Below are positions 34,779 to 44,176 of a stretch of DNA of 64,000 nucleotides, piece by piece (the first letter of the stretch is position 1; each line of letters starts with the position of its first letter). Where the stretch lies: contig JAAVBZ010000045.1 in assembly GCA_014803415.1 (NCBI GenBank), forward strand, positions 62,001 through 126,000. The letters are read 5' to 3'. This DNA comes from Lachnospiraceae bacterium. GTDB lineage: Bacteria > Bacillota > Clostridia > Lachnospirales > Lachnospiraceae. Under the pieces are notes generated by a model. The model was given only the letters and a program-made list of their open reading frames with translations. It ran no database searches and had not been told where the DNA came from. The position numbers and the translations under genes were made by a program.

Positions 34779-35714
34779 ATGGAACAGAAGGAACTGGATA
34801 TTATTACCCGGATGAATGATAAATATATTAAAATGAGCAAGGGGCACAAAGCTATTGCCGCTTATATTTCAGATCATTATGAGCAGGCAGTGTTCATGAC
34901 AGCAGCCAAACTGGGGGAAACTGTAGGCGTCAGTGAATCTACGGTGGTGCGTTTTGCTATGGGTCTGGGGTATGCCGGTTATCCGGAATTTCAGAAAGCC
35001 TTGGAGGAATGGGTCAAAAGCAAGCTGAATTCTGTACAGAAGATAGGGGCTAAGTATGGAAAAAGTACACAAACGGAAATCCTTCATTCTGTACTGAACG
35101 CTGATATTGAAAAAATAAAAGATACGATTGTGAATTTGGATGCGGCGGCATTTGGAGCAGCAGTTGACATAATTCTGGAAGCAGAGACCATTTATCTTGT
35201 AGGAGTAAGAAGCTGTGAGCCTTTAGCAGATTTTCTGCATTTTTATCTGAATATGATCCGTGGTAATGTGGTACTTGTTAAAACCACCAGTGTAACGGAA
35301 ATGTTTGAACAGATGATAAGGATTGGAAACAAAGATGCGATTATCGGAATCAGTTTTCCCCGATATTCCATGCGTACTTTAAAGGCTATGGAGTTTGCCA
35401 ATGACAGAAATGCCAAAGTAATTACCATTACAGACAGCATTCATTCTCCCATGAATCTGTATTCCTCCTGTAATCTGCTGGCTAGAAGCGACATGGTCTC
35501 TATTGTTGATTCCCTGGTCGCACCCCTCAGTGTGATCAATGCATTAGTGGTGGCTCTTTGTTTAAAGAGGCCGGAGATGGTAAAGCAGAATCTGGAAATG
35601 CTTGAGGAAGTATGGAATAATTATCAAGTCTATTTAAATGATGAAATTAATTTTATAGATGAAGAACCTATGCTGAATTATCCTTTGATGAAGCAGGAAG
35701 AGGAGTTGTCATAA
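34779..35714 (+). CDS. MurR/RpiR-family transcriptional regulator
   Basis: A 311-residue regulator with an N-terminal RpiR helix-turn-helix (residues ~1-75: LGETVGVSESTVVRFAMGLG) and a SIS sugar-phosphate-binding domain (~110-250: IYLVGVRSCEPLADF, ISFPRYSMRTLKAM). Such proteins sense phosphosugars (for example MurNAc-6-phosphate or hexosamine phosphates). The C-terminus has an extra ~40-residue acidic tail. The start is ATG 34779 after aggaa; a GTG at 34758 overlaps the TetR stop. No sugar catabolic genes are adjacent, so the regulon is not evident. Confidence 0.87.
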   Translation: MEQKELDIITRMNDKYIKMSKGHKAIAAYISDHYEQAVFMTAAKLGETVGVSESTVVRFAMGLGYAGYPEFQKALEEWVKSKLNSVQKIGAKYGKSTQTEILHSVLNADIEKIKDTIVNLDAAAFGAAVDIILEAETIYLVGVRSCEPLADFLHFYLNMIRGNVVLVKTTSVTEMFEQMIRIGNKDAIIGISFPRYSMRTLKAMEFANDRNAKVITITDSIHSPMNLYSSCNLLARSDMVSIVDSLVAPLSVINALVVALCLKRPEMVKQNLEMLEEVWNNYQVYLNDEINFIDEEPMLNYPLMKQEEELS

Positions 35715-35716
35715 GG

Positions 35717-36991
35717 ATGGGAAGGAAGCATGTTATTGTAATCGGAGGCGGCGGCGCAGGTATGATGGCGGCTATTGCCGCATCGAGGCATGGAGCAGAG
35801 GTGACTTTGCTTGAAAAAAATGAAAAGACAGGCAAAAAGATATATATTACAGGAAAGGGCAGATGTAACCTGACTAATTCCTGTGATAAAGAAGCATTCT
35901 TTGAACATATGATCAGTAACGGGAAATTTCTGTACAGTGCTTTTTCTCAAATGGATAATCAGGCCGTAATGAAGTTCTTTGAAGACAGTGGCTGCCGATT
36001 GAAAGAAGAACGGGGAGAAAGGATCTTTCCGGTAAGCGATCATTCATCAGATGTGATCGCGGCTTTGAACAGGCAGATGGCCAGGGAACAGGTGAAGGTG
36101 CTTCTCCATAGTGAGGTAGAAGAAATTATAATAAAAGAAGGTGACGGCCGGGAAAATGGCAGCAGAATAGCAGGTGTGAGGCTGTCAAACGGTAAAAAGT
36201 TTTATGCTGATGCAGTGATCATAGCTACAGGTGGCAGATCTTATGAAGCCACTGGCTCTACCGGAGACGGATACCGGTTTGCAGAAGAACTTGGACATAC
36301 CATAAAAGAGGTAAAACCGGCGCTTGTACCGCTTACCGTTCAGGAAAGCTGGTGCATGGAAATGCAGGGACTTTCCCTTAAAAATGTGTCAGTAGCATTA
36401 AAGAGCGGAAATAAGAAAATATACGAGGGATTTGGGGAGATGCTGTTTACTCATTTTGGTGTCAGCGGACCTTTGATCTTAAGCGCCAGCAGCTTTTATG
36501 TTAAGAAATATAAAGATATGCCGGTAAGTCTTTCCATTGATCTGAAGCCGGCACTTACCAGAGAGCAGCTTGATAAGCGCCTTTTGAGGGATTTTGAAGA
36601 AAATAAAAATAAACAGCTAAGAAACAGCTTAGGCGGACTGCTTCCATCCAAAATAATACCGGTTATTATTAAACTTACGGGTATTTCGCCGGATAAGAAG
36701 GTAAATGAGATCACCAGGCAGGAAAGAGAGAGCCTTATTATGTGCCTGAAAAATATGACCATGACAGTTACAGGAACAAGGGGCTTTACAGAAGCGATCG
36801 TTACACAGGGCGGTGTCAATGTGAAAGAAGTAAATCCCTCTACCATGGAATCAAAACTGGTCAGGGGGCTTTATTTTGCAGGGGAGGTTTTGGATCTTGA
36901 TGCCGTAACAGGAGGTTTTAACCTGCAGATCGCGTGGTCTACCGGATATTTGGCAGGACTTAGTGCAGCAGGAGAAAGAGGAGAAAAATGA
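35717..36991 (+). CDS. BaiN/HI0933-family flavoprotein oxidoreductase
   Basis: A 424-residue FAD-dependent protein. The N-terminus holds the dinucleotide motif VIGGGGAGMMAA and LLEKNEKTGKKIYITGKGRCNLTNS, diagnostic of the HI0933/BaiN family. IIATGGRSYEATGSTGDGY and the C-terminal LYFAGEVLDLDAVTGGFNLQ (second FAD site) complete it. Relatives include BaiN, implicated in bile-acid dehydroxylation, but most are uncharacterised; its position before cmk is a conserved Clostridia neighbourhood. It overlaps cmk by ATGA. Confidence 0.88.
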   Translation: MGRKHVIVIGGGGAGMMAAIAASRHGAEVTLLEKNEKTGKKIYITGKGRCNLTNSCDKEAFFEHMISNGKFLYSAFSQMDNQAVMKFFEDSGCRLKEERGERIFPVSDHSSDVIAALNRQMAREQVKVLLHSEVEEIIIKEGDGRENGSRIAGVRLSNGKKFYADAVIIATGGRSYEATGSTGDGYRFAEELGHTIKEVKPALVPLTVQESWCMEMQGLSLKNVSVALKSGNKKIYEGFGEMLFTHFGVSGPLILSASSFYVKKYKDMPVSLSIDLKPALTREQLDKRLLRDFEENKNKQLRNSLGGLLPSKIIPVIIKLTGISPDKKVNEITRQERESLIMCLKNMTMTVTGTRGFTEAIVTQGGVNVKEVNPSTMESKLVRGLYFAGEVLDLDAVTGGFNLQIAWSTGYLAGLSAAGERGEK

Positions 36992-37644
36992 GTTATCAGA
37001 TAGCAATAGACGGGCCGGCAGGAGCCGGTAAAAGTACCGTTGCCAGAAGAGTGGCAAAAGAAAAAGGATTTATTTATGTAGATACCGGGGCTATGTATCG
37101 TGCCATGGCATATTATCTTTTGACAAGGAAGATAGATCCGGCAGATGGAGAGGCGATAGAGAAAAGCTGTATAGATGCAGATATTACCATTCAGTATGAG
37201 AATGGGGAACAGGTGGTACTTCTAAACGGTGAGAATGTGAATGGTATGATCCGTAGTGAAGAAGTAGGCAATATGGCCTCCATAAGCAGTAAAAATCCCA
37301 GAGTGAGAGAGAGGCTTACTCATTTACAGAAAGAACTGGCAAAGTCAAATGATGTGGTCATGGATGGCCGGGATATAGGAACCTGTGTGCTTCCTGATGC
37401 CGATGTAAAAGTGTACCTGACAGCCAGCGCAGGGGTGCGGGCGAAGAGACGTTTCCATGAACTGACCGCTAAGGGAGAAAGGTGTGATATCAAGAAGATC
37501 GAAGAAGATATCATCACAAGAGATAAGCAGGATATGAACCGGGAAATAGCACCGCTGCGGCAGGCAGAAGATGCGGTTTTGCTGGATGCTTCAGATATGT
37601 CTATTGACGAGGTGGTTTCTGCAATTCTGGAACTTTGCAGATAG
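36988..37644 (+). CDS. cmk: Cytidylate kinase
   Basis: A 218-residue nucleoside monophosphate kinase that phosphorylates CMP and dCMP with ATP. The P-loop GPAGAGKST is at residues ~9-17. FIYVDTGAMYRAMAYYLL follows, then VVMDGRDIGTCVLPDADVK (CMP-binding) and the lid region KRRFHE...RDKQDMNREIAPL. Length is standard. It overlaps the upstream flavoprotein gene by 4 nt and is followed by ispH-rpsA, the classical Clostridia order. Confidence 0.96.
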   Translation: MSYQIAIDGPAGAGKSTVARRVAKEKGFIYVDTGAMYRAMAYYLLTRKIDPADGEAIEKSCIDADITIQYENGEQVVLLNGENVNGMIRSEEVGNMASISSKNPRVRERLTHLQKELAKSNDVVMDGRDIGTCVLPDADVKVYLTASAGVRAKRRFHELTAKGERCDIKKIEEDIITRDKQDMNREIAPLRQAEDAVLLDASDMSIDEVVSAILELCR

Positions 37645-37695
37645 CAGGCAGCCTTAGGTGACAAAGAGGAGAAGGGAGAAGAAAAGTTTTAACGT

Positions 37696-39672
37696 ATGGA
37701 GATTATACTTGCAGAAAGTGCAGGCTTTTGCTTTGGAGTAAAGAGGGCAGTGGAGAAGGTTTATGAACAGACCGGCTCCGGTAAGAAAATATACACCTTT
37801 GGCCCTATCATACATAATGAAGAGGTGGTAAAGGATCTTGAAAATAAAGGGGTATCGGTGATTGAGACGTCAGAAGAGCTTAATGCACTGACGGAAGGTA
37901 CCGTTGTGATCAGATCCCATGGCGTTTCAAAGAACATCTGTGATCTGATAGAAAAAAGAGGGTTGGAATGTATTGATGCCACCTGTCCTTTTGTAAAGCG
38001 CATTCATAATATTGTGGAAAAAGAAAGTGCTGCAGGGAAAAAAATCATTATTATCGGAAATGCAGGACACCCGGAAGTAGAGGGGATTAAGGGCTGGTCA
38101 CATACGCCTGCGGTAGTGATAGAATCGGCGGAGGAAGCCGAAAAATTTTGTTGTGATAAGCAGGAATTTTTGTGTATTGTGTCGCAAACGACATTTAATT
38201 ACAACAAATTTAAAGAATTAGTTGAAATTTTTCAAAAAAAAGGTTACAATGTTACTGTTGTTAATACTATCTGTAATGCAACGGAAGAAAGACAGACACA
38301 GGCCCGTGATATAGCGGCCAGGGTCGATGCTATGATAGTAATAGGTGGAAAGCATAGTTCTAATACAAGAAAACTTTATGAAATTTGTAAAGAGAAATGT
38401 GCAGCCACATATTTTATACAGACACTGGATGACTTGCATTTGGAACTGCCTAAAACTGCTGCTCTGGTGGGTATTACTGCGGGGGCTTCCACCCCCAACA
38501 ATATAATCGAGGAGGTTCAAAATTTCATGTCAGAATTAACTTTTGAACAAATGTTGGAAGAATCATTAAAAACAATACATACAGGAGAGGTAGTTGAAGG
38601 TACAGTCATTGATGTTAAGCCTGAAGAGATCATTCTTAACATTGGTTACAAGTCAGATGGTATTTTGACCAAGAATGAATATACCAATGAGCCGGGCGTT
38701 GATCTGACAGCTGTTGCCAAACCGGGAGATACCATGGAAGTTAAAGTTCTCAAGGTTAATGACGGTGAGGGACAGGTTCTTCTTACTTATAAGAGGCTGG
38801 CAGCTGACAGAGGAAACAAGAGAATTGAAGAGGCTTTCAATAATAAGGAAGTTTTAACAGCTAAAGTATCTCAGGTGCTTGAAGGCGGTTTAAGTGTAGT
38901 AATGGAAGAGGTAAGGATCTTCATTCCTGCAAGCCTTGTATCAGATGTATATGAAAAAGACCTTTCCAAATATGCAGGTCAGGAAATACAGTTCGTGATC
39001 AGTGAATATAATCCTAAGAGAAGAAGATATATCGGTGACCGCAGACAGCTTTTAGCCGCTGAAAAGGCTGAGAAACAGCAGAAGCTTCTTGAGAGTATCA
39101 ATATTGGTGATGTAGTAGAAGGTACAGTCAAGAATGTAACTGATTTCGGTGCATTCATCGATATAGGCGGTGCAGATGGATTACTTCATATTTCTGAGAT
39201 GTCTTGGGGACGAGTAGAGAATCCTAAGAAAGTATTTAAGGTAGGAGATCAGGTAAAAACATTTATCAAGGATATCAGCGGTACCAAGATAGCACTCAGC
39301 CTTAAGTTTGAAGATGCAAACCCTTGGAAAGATGCAGCTGCTAAATATGCAGTTGGCAATGAAGTGACAGGAAAAGTTGCCAGAATGACAGATTTTGGTG
39401 CATTTGTTGAACTGGAAGCCGGAGTGGATGCACTTCTGCATGTATCTCAGATTTCCAGAGAACATATTGAAAAGCCTGCAGATGTGTTAAAGATAGGTGA
39501 AGAAGTTACTGCTAAAGTAGTTGATTTCAATGAAGAGGATAAGAAGATCAGCTTGAGCATTAAGGCGTTACTTGCACCGGAGCCTCAGGAAACAGTTGAA
39601 GAAACAGTGGAAGAAGATGCAGATGTTGTATCTGTAGATATTGATGCTGTAATTGCAAGTGAAGAACAGTAA
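37696..39672 (+). CDS. ispH: IspH - ribosomal protein S1 fusion
   Basis: A 658-residue bifunctional protein. Residues ~1-280 are 4-hydroxy-3-methylbut-2-enyl diphosphate reductase (last MEP-pathway step) with the three iron-sulfur Cys (C12, C97, C193) and His40/His124/Glu126. Residues ~290-640 carry four S1 RNA-binding domains, the last two being the best conserved (FGAFIDIGGADGLLHISEM and FGAFVELEAGVDALLHVSQI). The C-terminus is acidic. This IspH-S1 fusion is a hallmark of Clostridia. The ribosomal contribution of the S1 half is not proven in most species. The ATG has a poorly spaced SD. Confidence 0.95.
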   Translation: MEIILAESAGFCFGVKRAVEKVYEQTGSGKKIYTFGPIIHNEEVVKDLENKGVSVIETSEELNALTEGTVVIRSHGVSKNICDLIEKRGLECIDATCPFVKRIHNIVEKESAAGKKIIIIGNAGHPEVEGIKGWSHTPAVVIESAEEAEKFCCDKQEFLCIVSQTTFNYNKFKELVEIFQKKGYNVTVVNTICNATEERQTQARDIAARVDAMIVIGGKHSSNTRKLYEICKEKCAATYFIQTLDDLHLELPKTAALVGITAGASTPNNIIEEVQNFMSELTFEQMLEESLKTIHTGEVVEGTVIDVKPEEIILNIGYKSDGILTKNEYTNEPGVDLTAVAKPGDTMEVKVLKVNDGEGQVLLTYKRLAADRGNKRIEEAFNNKEVLTAKVSQVLEGGLSVVMEEVRIFIPASLVSDVYEKDLSKYAGQEIQFVISEYNPKRRRYIGDRRQLLAAEKAEKQQKLLESINIGDVVEGTVKNVTDFGAFIDIGGADGLLHISEMSWGRVENPKKVFKVGDQVKTFIKDISGTKIALSLKFEDANPWKDAAAKYAVGNEVTGKVARMTDFGAFVELEAGVDALLHVSQISREHIEKPADVLKIGEEVTAKVVDFNEEDKKISLSIKALLAPEPQETVEETVEEDADVVSVDIDAVIASEEQ

Positions 39673-39710
39673 TTTTGGATATGAATTAAATATTATGTAA
39701 GGTAAAAATA

Positions 39711-39745
39711 ACAGGGAGTACGTATATGTACTTTCTGTTGTTTTA
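39711..39745 (+). terminator. Intrinsic terminator after ispH-rpsA
   Basis: 11-bp stem acagggagtac / gtactttctgt (39711-39721 with 39728-39738, two G-U pairs) followed by tgtttt. Confidence 0.7.
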
Positions 39746-39786
39746 CATAGAAACAAAATAAAAATTGATCAGGAGTGAGTAATCAA

Positions 39787-40569
39787 ATGGTATACGATTA
39801 TGAGAAATTTAAGAGTGTAGTTTTGCAGCTTACTAAAATCGATTTAAATGCTTACAAAGAGAAGCAGATGAAAAGAAGAATCGATTCCCTGATTGCCAAG
39901 AATGGCTATAAGGGCTATGAGGACTATGTAGAAGCGCTTAAAAAGAATAAGCCGGTATTTGAAGAATTTGTCAATTATCTGACGATCAATGTTTCTGAAT
40001 TCTACAGAAATCCGGATCAATGGAATTTATTAGATAAACAGATCATTCCCGATCTGATCTCTAAATTTGGTAAGAATTTGAAAATATGGAGTGCTGCATG
40101 TTCTACAGGAGATGAACCGTATTCTCTTGTTATGGCATTATCAAGGCATATTCCGCTTAGTTTAATCCGTATTGCGGCAACCGATATTGATAAACAGGTA
40201 ATAGCCACAGCTAAGGTAGGGCTTTACAATGCGAAAAGTATTGCTGCCGTACCGGAGGATTTAAAAAAGAAATATTTTACAAAGATAGGTCTTTCTTATC
40301 AGATTTCAAATGATGTGAAAGCGAGAGTTGATTTCAAAGAACATAATCTTTTGGAAAATAATTATGCTACCGGGTATCATATGATCGTATGCAGAAATGT
40401 TCTGATTTATTTTACAGAAGAAGCTAAAGATAAGGTGTTCAGAAAATTCTATGCATCTCTTGCACCGGGCGGAATCCTTTTTATCGGAAGTACTGAGCAG
40501 ATTATCAATTATAAAGAAATAGGTTTTGAAAAGAAAGGTTCATTCTATTACGAAAAACCTAGAAAGTAG
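39787..40569 (+). CDS. cheR: CheR-type protein-glutamate methyltransferase
   Basis: A 260-residue SAM-dependent methyltransferase. An N-terminal helical CheR_N domain (residues ~1-60) precedes the catalytic domain with NVSEFYRNPDQW (substrate and SAM site), IWSAACSTGDEPYSLVMAL (SAM motif I), RIAATDID and MIVCRNVLIYFTEE. It would methylate receptor glutamates in chemotaxis. No other chemotaxis or flagellar gene is in the window, so an orphan role is possible. ATG 39787 is chosen over GTG 39775, which abuts the SD. A terminator follows. Confidence 0.92.
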   Translation: MVYDYEKFKSVVLQLTKIDLNAYKEKQMKRRIDSLIAKNGYKGYEDYVEALKKNKPVFEEFVNYLTINVSEFYRNPDQWNLLDKQIIPDLISKFGKNLKIWSAACSTGDEPYSLVMALSRHIPLSLIRIAATDIDKQVIATAKVGLYNAKSIAAVPEDLKKKYFTKIGLSYQISNDVKARVDFKEHNLLENNYATGYHMIVCRNVLIYFTEEAKDKVFRKFYASLAPGGILFIGSTEQIINYKEIGFEKKGSFYYEKPRK

Positions 40570-40579
40570 TGATATTATT

Positions 40580-40607
40580 AAAGGCATCCTGAATGGATGC
40601 CTTTTTG
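40580..40607 (+). terminator. Intrinsic terminator after cheR
   Basis: aaaggcatcc / ggatgccttt stem (40580-40589 with 40594-40603) plus further T. It lies between convergent genes and may serve both strands weakly. Confidence 0.8.
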
Positions 40608-40626
40608 CTGTAAAAATAAATTCTTA

Positions 40627-41730
40627 TTATGGCTGTACGGCCATTACATTCAGCACGTGGCTGGCGTAATCGGAAAATAGCTGTCTGTCCTTCTTGATTT
40701 CATCCGTTAATTCAAAGAACAGCTCATTGCTTTTATATTCCCTTTTGAAGAAAGGTTCTGCCAGAATATCCCACTGAGGCAGATAGCTTGAGAACTTACG
40801 GGTGTAGCAGGTAGAAGCTGTAGCCTGTTCGCGGTATTCTTTGTCAACATAAGATGCAATTGATTTATGCATGGCAGCATCTTCAACAGGGAGATAGTAG
40901 TAATCTTTGTAGTTTGCATAAAAATATTTTAATTCTTCTTCATAAATCGGGACGATCAGAGTACCTTCGTGTCCTTCTCCTTTAAAATGACAACCCTTCG
41001 CCATGGCACTGATCATAACAGGGAGAGGGGAAGCAAATACCAGTTTCATCAACAGTTCCTTACGAGGAATACCATGGATATCATTGTAATAATTGGCCTG
41101 TACCTTACGGGCCTTTATACTGTTATTGAACAGATCATAATAAGACAGGACAGGAAGGATCTCCAGCATGCCTTTTATGTCTTCGGAATTGTGAAGCAGA
41201 AGCAGATGATATAAATTATAGTCGTGGGAAGAAAGGTAATCTTTATAGATACTGATCAACTCCCGTCCGCTGTAGGTATCTTCCCGGGAAATACCGAGAA
41301 AATATTCAATGGTCTTCTGCTTACAGTTAGGCAGCTTTAAAAAGTTTTTGTAAGGAGCGATTCGCCTGTATATGTCGATGCCTTCAAAGTTGCCGAAACT
41401 ATAAGGGAATCCATATTGAGCGGATTTTTGCTTTAAATAGGGAAGGTCGAAGGCATTTCCATTATAATGCATAAGATAGGAAAAATCCTTTGCAAAGGCG
41501 AAAAAGGCCTTCAGCAGCTCGGGCTCTTCTTCAGCAGACTGCGCAAACCATTGTTTGATCTGCCAGTTGCCCTCTTTATAAAATGCGCATCCTATCAGGT
41601 AAAGCTGAGAGGTTGCCGAAGTAAGTCCGGTAGTTTCTATATCCAGAAATAATATTCGATCCAAAGGGGCAAGGCGCTCTAAAGGATATTTTAATGTAAA
41701 ATTATTTAAGATTATTTCTTCATATTTCAT
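40627..41730 (-). CDS. YprB-like RNase H-fold exonuclease
   Basis: A 367-residue protein with a DEDD-type 3'-5' exonuclease domain at residues ~20-205. The acidic residues are visible in LFLDIETTG (motif I), HYNGNAFDLPYLK (motif II) and LHNSEDIKGML (motif III). The C-terminal ~150 residues are family-specific and of unknown role. In Firmicutes this family is YprB; its substrate is undetermined. SD aggag is 8 nt before the ATG. It is transcribed divergently from the rnf operon across 184 bp. Confidence 0.85.
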   Translation of the reverse strand: MKYEEIILNNFTLKYPLERLAPLDRILFLDIETTGLTSATSQLYLIGCAFYKEGNWQIKQWFAQSAEEEPELLKAFFAFAKDFSYLMHYNGNAFDLPYLKQKSAQYGFPYSFGNFEGIDIYRRIAPYKNFLKLPNCKQKTIEYFLGISREDTYSGRELISIYKDYLSSHDYNLYHLLLLHNSEDIKGMLEILPVLSYYDLFNNSIKARKVQANYYNDIHGIPRKELLMKLVFASPLPVMISAMAKGCHFKGEGHEGTLIVPIYEEELKYFYANYKDYYYLPVEDAAMHKSIASYVDKEYREQATASTCYTRKFSSYLPQWDILAEPFFKREYKSNELFFELTDEIKKDRQLFSDYASHVLNVMAVQP

Positions 41731-41840
41731 AAATGTATCTCCTGATAAAATTAAGCAGCCTAAACATGCTTTTTAATTAGTGTAACACATTTTAAGAAAT
41801 TTCTGTAGTGCTTTCGACAAAAAACTTTCACGAGGAAAGG

Positions 41841-41869
41841 TTGTAAATCCGACAAAAAAATAGTATATT
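41841..41869 (+). promoter_or_regulatory. Promoter of the rnf operon
   Basis: TTGTAA (41841-41846), a 17-bp spacer and TATATT (41864-41869), about 45 nt before rnfC. The rest of the 41731-41914 gap is AT-rich without an obvious operator. Confidence 0.6.
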
Positions 41870-41914
41870 TATATGAATAGAGAGAAATAAAAACTAGGGA
41901 AAGAAGGGTAGTTA

Positions 41915-43231
41915 ATGGCAAGGTTAACATTTGTGGGTGGTATTCATCCCTATGATGGTAAGGATTTATCAAAAGATAAGCCTATCCGGGAAGTCCTTCC
42001 GAAAGGAGATCTGGTTTATCCTCTGTCACAGCATATTGGCGCACCGGCCACGCCTATTGTAAAAAAGGGCGACAGGGTACTTGCTGGACAGAAAATAGCA
42101 GAAGCTGCAGGGTTTGTTTCTGCACCTATTTATGCCACTGTTTCAGGCACGGTCAAAGCGGTTGAGCCCAGGCGTGTGGTTACAGGTGACAATGTTATGA
42201 GTATTGTGGTTGAAAATGATGGCCTGTATGAAGAGATCGACTGGCCGGAAGTCAGACCTTTCTCAGAACTTAACAGGGAAGAAAAGATCAATATCATTAA
42301 AGAGGCCGGTATTGTGGGCATGGGCGGAGCAGGATTTCCTACATTTATTAAACTTTCACCCAAAGAACCGGAGAAGATAGACTATGTAATTGTAAATTGT
42401 GCAGAATGTGAACCATATCTGACTTCCGACTATCGAAAGATGCTGGAAGAGCCGGAAAAGCTGATCAGCGGTCTTAAAGTATCTTTAAGTCTGTTTGAAA
42501 ATGCTAGAGGTATTCTGGCTGTTGAAGATAATAAACCTGACTGTATAGAACTTTTAAAGAAGCTTACAAAAGATGAAACAAAAATTACGGTCAAGGCATT
42601 AAAGACCAAATACCCTCAGGGGTCTGAACGCCAGCTTATTTATGCTGCCACAGGCCGTGCCATAAGCTCAGAAAAACTGCCTGCAGATGTGGGCTGTGTG
42701 GTAAATAACGTAGATACTGTTATTTCCATACATAATGCAGTGATCGAGGGAAGGCCTCTGATGCATAGAATTGTTACAGTGACAGGCGATGCTATAAAAG
42801 AACCCTGTAATTTTAAAGTTAAGATTGGTACCAATTATCATGAGCTGATAGAAGAAGCCGGCGGTTTTAAAGAGAATCCGGTTAAGATTGTTTCCGGCGG
42901 TCCTATGATGGGCTTCGGTATTTTTGATCTGGATGTACCTACTACCAAGACGTCATCTGCCCTTCTTTGTCTTACAAAAGATGATGTTTCGGCTATGGAA
43001 CCAAGTGCCTGTATCAATTGCGGAAAATGTGTGGAAGCATGCCCGGGAAGGGTAGTGCCGAGAAAACTTGCGGATTATGCAGAGCATTATGATGAAGAGG
43101 CATTTGTGAAGAATAATGGTATGGAATGCTGTGAATGCGGGTGCTGCAGCTTTGTCTGCCCTGCCAAGAGGCCCCTTACACAGGTGATCAAATCCATGCG
43201 CAAGATGCAGCTTGCAAAGAAGAAAAAGTAG
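41915..43231 (+). CDS. rnfC: Rnf complex subunit C (NADH-binding, iron-sulfur)
   Basis: A 438-residue peripheral subunit of the ferredoxin:NAD+ oxidoreductase. It has an N-terminal sandwich domain (HIGAPATPIVKKGDRV), a Rossmann-type NADH/FMN domain (IVGMGGAGFPTFIKL, VNCAECEPYLTSDY), an SLBB-like part and two C-terminal [4Fe-4S] sites, CINCGKCVEACP and CCECGCCSFVCP. It accepts electrons that arrive through the membrane subunits and reduces NAD+, or works in reverse. It leads the six-gene rnfCDGEAB operon; aagaagg precedes the ATG. Confidence 0.96.
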   Translation: MARLTFVGGIHPYDGKDLSKDKPIREVLPKGDLVYPLSQHIGAPATPIVKKGDRVLAGQKIAEAAGFVSAPIYATVSGTVKAVEPRRVVTGDNVMSIVVENDGLYEEIDWPEVRPFSELNREEKINIIKEAGIVGMGGAGFPTFIKLSPKEPEKIDYVIVNCAECEPYLTSDYRKMLEEPEKLISGLKVSLSLFENARGILAVEDNKPDCIELLKKLTKDETKITVKALKTKYPQGSERQLIYAATGRAISSEKLPADVGCVVNNVDTVISIHNAVIEGRPLMHRIVTVTGDAIKEPCNFKVKIGTNYHELIEEAGGFKENPVKIVSGGPMMGFGIFDLDVPTTKTSSALLCLTKDDVSAMEPSACINCGKCVEACPGRVVPRKLADYAEHYDEEAFVKNNGMECCECGCCSFVCPAKRPLTQVIKSMRKMQLAKKKK

Positions 43232-43243
43232 GAGGAAAGAGTA

Positions 43244-44176
43244 ATGAGCGATTTGATGAAAGTGTCATCCAATCCCCATATCAGGTCAAAGATAACCACG
43301 TCAAACATCATGCTTGCAGTGATAATTGCTTTGCTTCCTGCAGCCGGTTTCGGTATCTATAACTTTGGATTGGATGCGCTGATATTGATACTGATAACAG
43401 TAGCCACTACAGTGCTGACAGAATACATATATGAAAAAGCCATGCATAAACCAGTTACAATAGGAGATTTTTCGGCAGTAGTAACAGGACTTTTGCTGGC
43501 CCTTAATCTGCCATCCACAGCGCCCTGGTGGATTGGCGTGATCGGTGGTATTTTTGCAATTCTTGTTGTCAAAATGCTGTTTGGCGGTCTGGGACAGAAT
43601 TTTATGAATCCGGCCCTGGGTGCCAGATGCTTTCTGTTGATTTCCTATACCTCAATTATGTGCAATTTTGAAACGGATGCATATACAGGAGCAACCCCTC
43701 TTTATGCGCTAAAGAATGGGGAGAGTGTGAATATTCTGGATATGGTGGTTGGACGCATCCCAGGAACTATCGGTGAAACTTCTATGATAGCGATCGTGAT
43801 CGGGGCTTGCTTTTTGATCCTTCTTGGAATCATTGATTTAAGAATTCCCGGAAGCTATCTGGTCAGCTTTGTGATTTTTCTTATCTTATTCGGCGGTCAC
43901 GGACTTGATCCTGCTTTTATCAGTGCGCACCTTGCAGGAGGCGGGCTGATGCTTGGAGCATTTTTCATGGCTACTGATTATGTAACGCGTCCCGTTACCA
44001 AAAACGGACAGTATCTATACGGTATCTTCCTTGGTATTCTGACAGGTATTTTCAGGATCTTCGGACCTTCGGCGGAAGGAGTTTCCTATGCCATTATTAT
44101 CGGTAACCTGATCGTGCCTCTGATCGAGAAGATCACACTTCCTAAAGCATTTGGAAAAGGAGGGGAACGGACATGA
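43244..44176 (+). CDS. rnfD: Rnf complex subunit D (membrane, covalent FMN)
   Basis: A 310-residue integral membrane subunit with about nine to ten spans, homologous to NqrB. The flavinylation sequence YTGATPLYAL (about residue 147) should carry FMN on its Thr via a phosphoester bond, installed by ApbE, which is encoded at the far end of this cluster. The riboflavin/ion region GHGLDPAFI and the PVTKNGQYLYG block are present. SD aggagg precedes the ATG. It overlaps rnfG by 4 nt. Confidence 0.95.
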   Translation: MSDLMKVSSNPHIRSKITTSNIMLAVIIALLPAAGFGIYNFGLDALILILITVATTVLTEYIYEKAMHKPVTIGDFSAVVTGLLLALNLPSTAPWWIGVIGGIFAILVVKMLFGGLGQNFMNPALGARCFLLISYTSIMCNFETDAYTGATPLYALKNGESVNILDMVVGRIPGTIGETSMIAIVIGACFLILLGIIDLRIPGSYLVSFVIFLILFGGHGLDPAFISAHLAGGGLMLGAFFMATDYVTRPVTKNGQYLYGIFLGILTGIFRIFGPSAEGVSYAIIIGNLIVPLIEKITLPKAFGKGGERT

